Below are positions 13,683-14,034 of a stretch of DNA of 14,034 bases, piece after piece. This DNA comes from CAYRDC01 sp964422925 (GTDB taxonomy: Bacteria; Bacteroidota; Bacteroidia; Chitinophagales; S012-47), in the NCBI GenBank assembly GCA_964422925.1, contig CAYRDC010000038.1:1-14034 (forward strand). Direction: 5' to 3'. Numbering within the stretch: position 1 is the first letter of the stretch; the number at the start of each line of letters is the position of its first letter. The position numbers were made by a program, and so were the translations under genes. A model generated the notes under the pieces. The model saw only the letters and a program-made list of their open reading frames with translations. It had not been told where the DNA came from and ran no database searches.

Positions 13683-13754
13683 TAGCCCCGCCAGGAGTCG
13701 AACCTGGATCTAGAGTTTAGGAAACTCCTATTCTATCCCTTGAACTACGGGGCC
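13683..13754 (-). tRNA. tRNA-Arg (anticodon CCU)
   Basis: The minus strand folds into a full cloverleaf of 72 bases. Acceptor GGCCCCG pairs with CGGGGCU (one G-U at the end), the D stem is GUUC/GAAU, the anticodon stem GGAGU/ACUCU encloses the loop UUCCUAA, and the T stem CCAGG/CCUGG encloses UUCGACU. The discriminator base is A. The anticodon CCU reads AGG (Arg). CCA is not encoded, since the next bases are CU. It lies next to the tandem array. Confidence 0.95.
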
Positions 13755-13771
13755 AATTCATTTTGGTGCTG

Positions 13772-13779
13772 CAAAAATA
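13772..13779 (-). promoter_or_regulatory. Probable -7 box of the tRNA gene
   Basis: TATTTTTG on the minus strand matches TAnnTTTG perfectly and ends 18 bases before the tRNA 5' end. No TTTG -33 box is found at the usual distance. Confidence 0.45.
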
Positions 13780-13816
13780 AGGTTTTGTACCGGTTGTATG
13801 CGTCTTTTACCCAAAG

Positions 13817-14034
13817 CCGTTGTTGGTCTTTGCGATGACAAAAGCACTGGCACAACGGGCGGCCGTTGTTGGTCTTTGCGATGATAAAAAAGCACTGGCA
13901 CAACGGGCGGCCGTTGTTGGTCTTTGCGATGATAAAAGCACTGGCACAACGGGCGGCCGTTGTTGGTCTTTGCGATGATAAAAGCACTGGCACAACGGGC
14001 GGCCGTTGTTGGTCTTTGCGATGATAAAAAAGCA
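13817..14034. repeat. Tandem array of 46-48 bp units, running off the window
   Basis: Four complete units (13817-13862, 13863-13910, 13911-13956 and 13957-14002; 46, 48, 46 and 46 bp) and a fifth cut by the window end (14003-14034) follow head to tail without spacers. They are nearly identical. Differences are AAAA versus AAAAAA in an A run (six A in units 2 and 5) and one T-to-C change in unit 1. Each unit begins CCGTTGT and ends ACAACGGGCGG, so every junction forms ACAACGG-GCGG-CCGTTGT, a 7-bp hairpin with a four-base loop. The array is not coding: 46 is not a multiple of three, and the open frames across it are artefacts of the repeat. Confidence 0.96.

Noticed and set aside
13683..13754. 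tRNA-Arg as an integration site of a mobile element
   Set aside because: No duplicate of the tRNA 3' end and no integrase gene is visible in the window, so nothing supports it.
13745..13995. Overlapping minus-strand frames giving a repeated protein (TNNGRPLCQC-like)
   Set aside because: All three frames are open because the tandem unit lacks stop codons, and a 46-bp unit shifts frame at every repeat. Two of the frames also run into the tRNA gene or its promoter.
13817..14034. CRISPR array
   Set aside because: Whole units of 46-48 bp repeat without unique spacers, and no cas gene is in the window.

Overview
The window looks like a chromosomal segment of a Bacteroidota bacterium of moderate GC content. 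Three signs support this. S46 and S9 dipeptidyl-peptidases and a tricorn-type peptidase occur together. Several start regions carry promoters of the Bacteroidota type (TTTG, about 18-22 bases, then TAnnTTTG) and weak or absent Shine-Dalgarno sequences. The single tRNA gene has no encoded CCA. No phage, plasmid, transposase or CRISPR gene is visible, so most of the window is ordinary housekeeping and accessory chromosome.

Layout. 1-381 is the 3' end of a tricorn-like serine protease, followed by a terminator. 416-1066 (-) is thiamine pyrophosphokinase. It diverges from 1143-2474 (+), an exported PhoD-like phosphatase, whose tail overlaps that of a seven-helix membrane protein (2444-3139, -). 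3269-5844 (+) is a compact operon of a DUF2231-type membrane protein, an OmpR-family response regulator and its sensor kinase. 5845-6090 holds no gene but has a promoter-like element and a terminator. 6091-8127 (-) is an exported S9 peptidase, divergent from 8218-9477 (+), an Nramp-fold transporter lacking the usual metal-binding motif. A two-way terminator separates it from 9534-11675 (-), an S46 dipeptidyl-peptidase with DPP7-type specificity residues. Two small ORFs follow: 11881-12237, unrecognised, and 12457-12717, a cut-off receiver domain. From 12718 to the end the window has no protein gene. It holds terminators, a possible small RNA, an inverted pair of GC-rich hairpins, a tRNA-Arg(CCU) gene on the minus strand, and a 46-48 bp tandem repeat array that runs off the end.

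How the parts fit. The three peptidases suggest a cell that degrades protein and takes up peptides. The clearest regulatory observation concerns the two-component operon. A TTTTAA direct repeat with an 11-bp period lies upstream of the operon, and a second one starts directly after the kinase stop codon. Each is followed 33-34 bases later by a Bacteroidota -7-like box with no -33 box. That is the arrangement expected of sites activated by the operon's own response regulator, and the downstream site could drive a small RNA. The least explained features are this pair of sites, the tandem array beside the tRNA, and the divergent Nramp protein.
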